6,240 nt of DNA from Candidatus Luteimonas excrementigallinarum. GTDB taxonomy: Bacteria; Pseudomonadota; Gammaproteobacteria; Xanthomonadales; Xanthomonadaceae. Below are positions 5,083 through 6,240 of the stretch, one piece after another. Numbering within the stretch: the stretch's first letter is position 1; the number at the start of each line of letters is the position of its first letter. The notes beneath the pieces were generated by a model. That model saw nothing but the letters and a program-made list of their open reading frames with translations. It did no database searches and was not told where the DNA came from. The stretch covers positions 1 to 6,240 of the forward strand of contig DXCY01000026.1 in assembly GCA_019115725.1 (NCBI GenBank), in the 5' to 3' direction. Both the position numbers and the translations under genes were made by a program.

Positions 5083-5121
5083 CGGTGGGGCCCTTGAATC
5101 CCGCGCGCGCGGGCCCCATTG
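5083..5121 (+). repeat. Inverted repeat between hrcA and grpE
   Basis: TGGGGCCC (5086-5093) and GGGCCCCA (5111-5118) are perfect inverted repeats. Two G-U pairs and a C-G pair extend the RNA stem to 5083-5121 (11 bp) with a 17-nt loop. The loop and inner arm contain a second, perfect 14-bp palindrome (5100-5113). The structure forms only in RNA reading through from hrcA, since sigma32 transcripts would start downstream. No U-tract follows, so attenuation or processing is more likely than simple intrinsic termination. Confidence 0.6.
5093..5120 (+). promoter_or_regulatory. Sigma32 heat-shock promoter of grpE
   Basis: CTTGAA (5093-5098) matches the sigma32 -35 exactly and is preceded by CC as in strong examples. 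After 15 nt, CCCCATT (5114-5120) matches the sigma32 -10 core CCCCAT exactly. Transcription should start near 5126-5128, about 36 nt before the grpE ATG. The spacer is wholly G and C apart from its first base. This would let grpE (and dnaK by read-through) respond to heat independently of the hrcA promoter. Confidence 0.8.
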
Positions 5122-5162
5122 CTCCCGCCAGCGGCGGCAGAACGACCGCCACGGGACCAGAA

Positions 5163-5699
5163 ATGAACCAGGAATCCGAACAGGACAAGGACATCCGGCA
5201 GGGACCGGATGAGGACAATGGCATGCACGATGGCGATCAGGACCTCGGGCTGCACGCGCAGGTGGAGATGCTGAAGGCCGAGCTGGAACAGCTGCAGGCG
5301 CAGACGCTGCTGGAGCGGGCCGACCTCGAGAACCAGCGCAAGCGCATGGCCCGCGAGATCGAAACCGCCCGGCGCTTCGCCAATGAGCGCCTGCTGTCGG
5401 AGATGCTGCAGGTCTTCGACAGCCTGGAGGCCGGTCTGGCCAGCGCCGCGGAGGACGATCCGCTGCGTGCCGGCGTTGAACTGACCCTGCGCCAGCTGGG
5501 CAAGGTGACCGCCACCTTCGGCCTGACCGAAGTGGCCCCGGCTCCGGGCGACGCGTTCGATCCGGAGCGCCACCAGGCCATGAGCATGTCCGCCGTGGAA
5601 GGCATCCCGCCCGGCGCGGTGGCCCAGCTGTTCCAGAAGGGCTATGTGCTAAACGAGCGCCTGCTGCGCCCGGCGATGGTGGTTGTCGCGCCCTCGTAG
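5163..5699 (+). CDS. grpE: Nucleotide exchange factor GrpE
   Basis: GrpE is the dimeric co-chaperone that drives ADP release from DnaK in the DnaK-DnaJ-GrpE folding cycle; its long helices also act as a thermosensor in E. coli. The 178-residue protein has a highly acidic, probably disordered tail (1-30), a long coiled-coil helix (about 31-90, with LLERADLENQRKRMAREIE at 49-67), and the C-terminal beta-wing with FDPERHQAM (132-140), IPPGAVAQLFQKGY (148-161) and LLRPAMVVVA (167-176). The ATG at 5163 is preferred because MNQ- openings with an acidic tail are usual in relatives, although its ribosome site is weak (GGGA, 6 nt). An in-frame ATG at 5223 has a better GAGGA, 7 nt away, and would give 158 residues. 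It follows hrcA by 85 nt and precedes dnaK by 157 nt, each gap with its own sigma32 promoter. Confidence 0.96.
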   Translation: MNQESEQDKDIRQGPDEDNGMHDGDQDLGLHAQVEMLKAELEQLQAQTLLERADLENQRKRMAREIETARRFANERLLSEMLQVFDSLEAGLASAAEDDPLRAGVELTLRQLGKVTATFGLTEVAPAPGDAFDPERHQAMSMSAVEGIPPGAVAQLFQKGYVLNERLLRPAMVVVAPS

Positions 5700-5720
5700 G
5701 CCCCCCCGCAGGAGCGTGAC

Positions 5721-5735
5721 GGGCGCACGCCGCCC
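5721..5735 (+). terminator. Weak hairpin after grpE, possible attenuator
   Basis: GGGCG (5721-5725) and CGCCC (5731-5735) flank a 5-nt loop. The stem is followed by ATCGTTTCT, a broken U-rich stretch. It lies 22 nt after the grpE stop and about 30 nt before the dnaK promoter, where it could reduce read-through from grpE. The short stem and interrupted U-tract make it a weak candidate. Confidence 0.3.
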
Positions 5736-5764
5736 ATCGTTTCTGCACAACCCGCTGGCTGGCG

Positions 5765-5793
5765 CTTGAAGCGTGGCCAGGCGCCCCCAGATA
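5765..5793 (+). promoter_or_regulatory. Sigma32 heat-shock promoter of dnaK
   Basis: CTTGAA (5765-5770), a 14-nt spacer, and CCCCAGATA (5785-5793) match the sigma32 consensus closely: the -35 core is exact, and the -10 CCCCATNT is met except for G in place of the first T. The predicted start is near 5798-5800, giving a dnaK leader of about 57 nt. A weaker sigma70-like pair (TTGAAG and GATACA, 18 nt apart) overlaps it. The -35 lies in a small dyad (CGC-TTGAA-GCG, 5763-5773). Confidence 0.8.
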
Positions 5794-5801
5794 CATCATG
5801 T

Positions 5802-5815
5802 CGGCGGTATCGCCG
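5802..5815 (+). repeat. Stem-loop at the 5' end of the dnaK leader
   Basis: CGGCG (5802-5806) and CGCCG (5811-5815) form a 5-bp stem around GTAT, only a few bases from the predicted sigma32 start. The leader after it is A- and C-rich and looks unstructured up to the ribosome site. A 5'-terminal hairpin of this sort can protect an mRNA from decay. It does not sequester the ribosome site, so it is not an obvious RNA thermometer. Confidence 0.4.
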
Positions 5816-5856
5816 CCCAAACCAACATTGAAACCAGGATCCAGAGGGAACCATTC

Positions 5857-6240
5857 ATGGCAAAGATCATCGGCATCGACCTGGGCACGACCAATTCGTG
5901 CGTGGCGATCATGGAAGGCGGCAAGGCCAAGGTCATCGAGAACAGCGAGGGCGACCGCACCACGCCTTCGATCGTCGCCTACACCAAGGACGGCGAAGTG
6001 CTGGTGGGTGCCTCGGCCAAGCGCCAGGCGGTCACCAATCCCCACAACACCTTCTATGCGGTCAAGCGTCTGATCGGACGCAAGTTCAAGGACGCCGAGG
6101 TGCAGAAGGACATCGGCCTGGTGCCGTACAAGATCGTCGAGCATGACAACGGCGACGCCTGGGTGGAGACCAGCGATGGCAGGAAGCTGTCCGCGCAGGA
6201 AGTGTCCGCGCGCACCCTGGAGAAGATGAAGAAGACCGCC
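5857..6240 (+). CDS. dnaK: Chaperone DnaK, N-terminal 128 residues (3' end beyond the window)
   Basis: DnaK is the Hsp70 chaperone, whose ATP-driven cycle on unfolded peptides is run by DnaJ and GrpE. The visible part is the start of the nucleotide-binding domain: phosphate-1 loop IGIDLGTTNSCVAI (5-18, with D8, T11 and T12), GDRTTPSIVAYT (32-43), VGASAKRQAVTNP (50-62) and K70 in YAVKRLIGRKF (67-77), the lysine essential for ATP hydrolysis in E. coli DnaK. A typical protein is about 640 residues, so roughly four fifths is missing at the right edge. The ATG at 5857 has a good ribosome site (GAGGGA at 5844-5849, 7 nt spacing) and gives the exact family N-terminus. It has its own sigma32 promoter, and dnaJ would be expected next. 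Confidence 0.98.
   Translation, partial: MAKIIGIDLGTTNSCVAIMEGGKAKVIENSEGDRTTPSIVAYTKDGEVLVGASAKRQAVTNPHNTFYAVKRLIGRKFKDAEVQKDIGLVPYKIVEHDNGDAWVETSDGRKLSAQEVSARTLEKMKKTA

Noticed and set aside
4145..5224. Long open frame on the minus strand (359 codons) antisense to hrcA
   Set aside because: Its product has no recognisable family, is histidine-, glutamine- and proline-rich as expected of a GC-rich antisense frame, and lies wholly over hrcA and the grpE start.
4999..6144. Minus-strand open frame of 381 codons across grpE and dnaK
   Set aside because: The arginine/proline/alanine-rich low-complexity product spans two clear genes and their promoters; it is a codon-bias shadow.

Overview
The window is a gene-dense, GC-rich chromosomal segment of core bacterial genes. 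I see no mobile element, tRNA, rRNA or CRISPR array. It most likely comes from a gammaproteobacterium of the Xanthomonadaceae/Lysobacteraceae group (Xanthomonas, Stenotrophomonas, Lysobacter, Luteimonas and relatives). The grounds are the gene order smpB / ratA-rnfH / bamE / fur / recN / hrcA-grpE-dnaK, the wording of the Fur, HrcA and RatA proteins, and sigma32-type heat-shock promoters of the gammaproteobacterial kind. The genus cannot be settled from this stretch.

Layout. A 3'-truncated smpB (trans-translation) runs leftward off the window. Divergent from it is the coupled pair ratA-rnfH (452-1161), which converges on bamE (outer-membrane assembly lipoprotein, minus strand, 1198-1584) across a short gap holding two GC-rich dyads. 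bamE and fur (1708-2112) are divergent and appear to share one AT-containing promoter island. fur converges on recN (DNA repair SMC-like ATPase, minus strand, 2193-3854) across a long GC-rich hairpin. recN is divergent from the heat-shock operon hrcA-grpE-dnaK (4016 to the right edge, dnaK truncated).

How the genes work together. smpB, ratA, rnfH, bamE and recN form a neighbourhood also known from Escherichia coli. Here fur lies between bamE and recN, as in pseudomonads and xanthomonads. The right third is a chaperone module: HrcA represses heat-shock genes at CIRCE operators, and GrpE is the nucleotide exchange factor for DnaK.

The most informative non-coding signals are two strong sigma32 promoter matches, one before grpE (CTTGAA-N15-CCCCAT) and one before dnaK (CTTGAA-N14-CCCCAGAT). 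Each is accompanied by an inverted repeat that would fold only in transcripts reading through from upstream, or that lies just upstream of the promoter. This suggests a modular operon in which heat shock raises grpE-dnaK and dnaK independently of hrcA. No complete CIRCE operator is visible in the window. recN, hrcA and bamE have no recognisable Shine-Dalgarno sequence, and the best promoters for recN and hrcA predict almost leaderless mRNAs.

I do not see a previously undescribed system here. The findings concern regulation of well-known genes.
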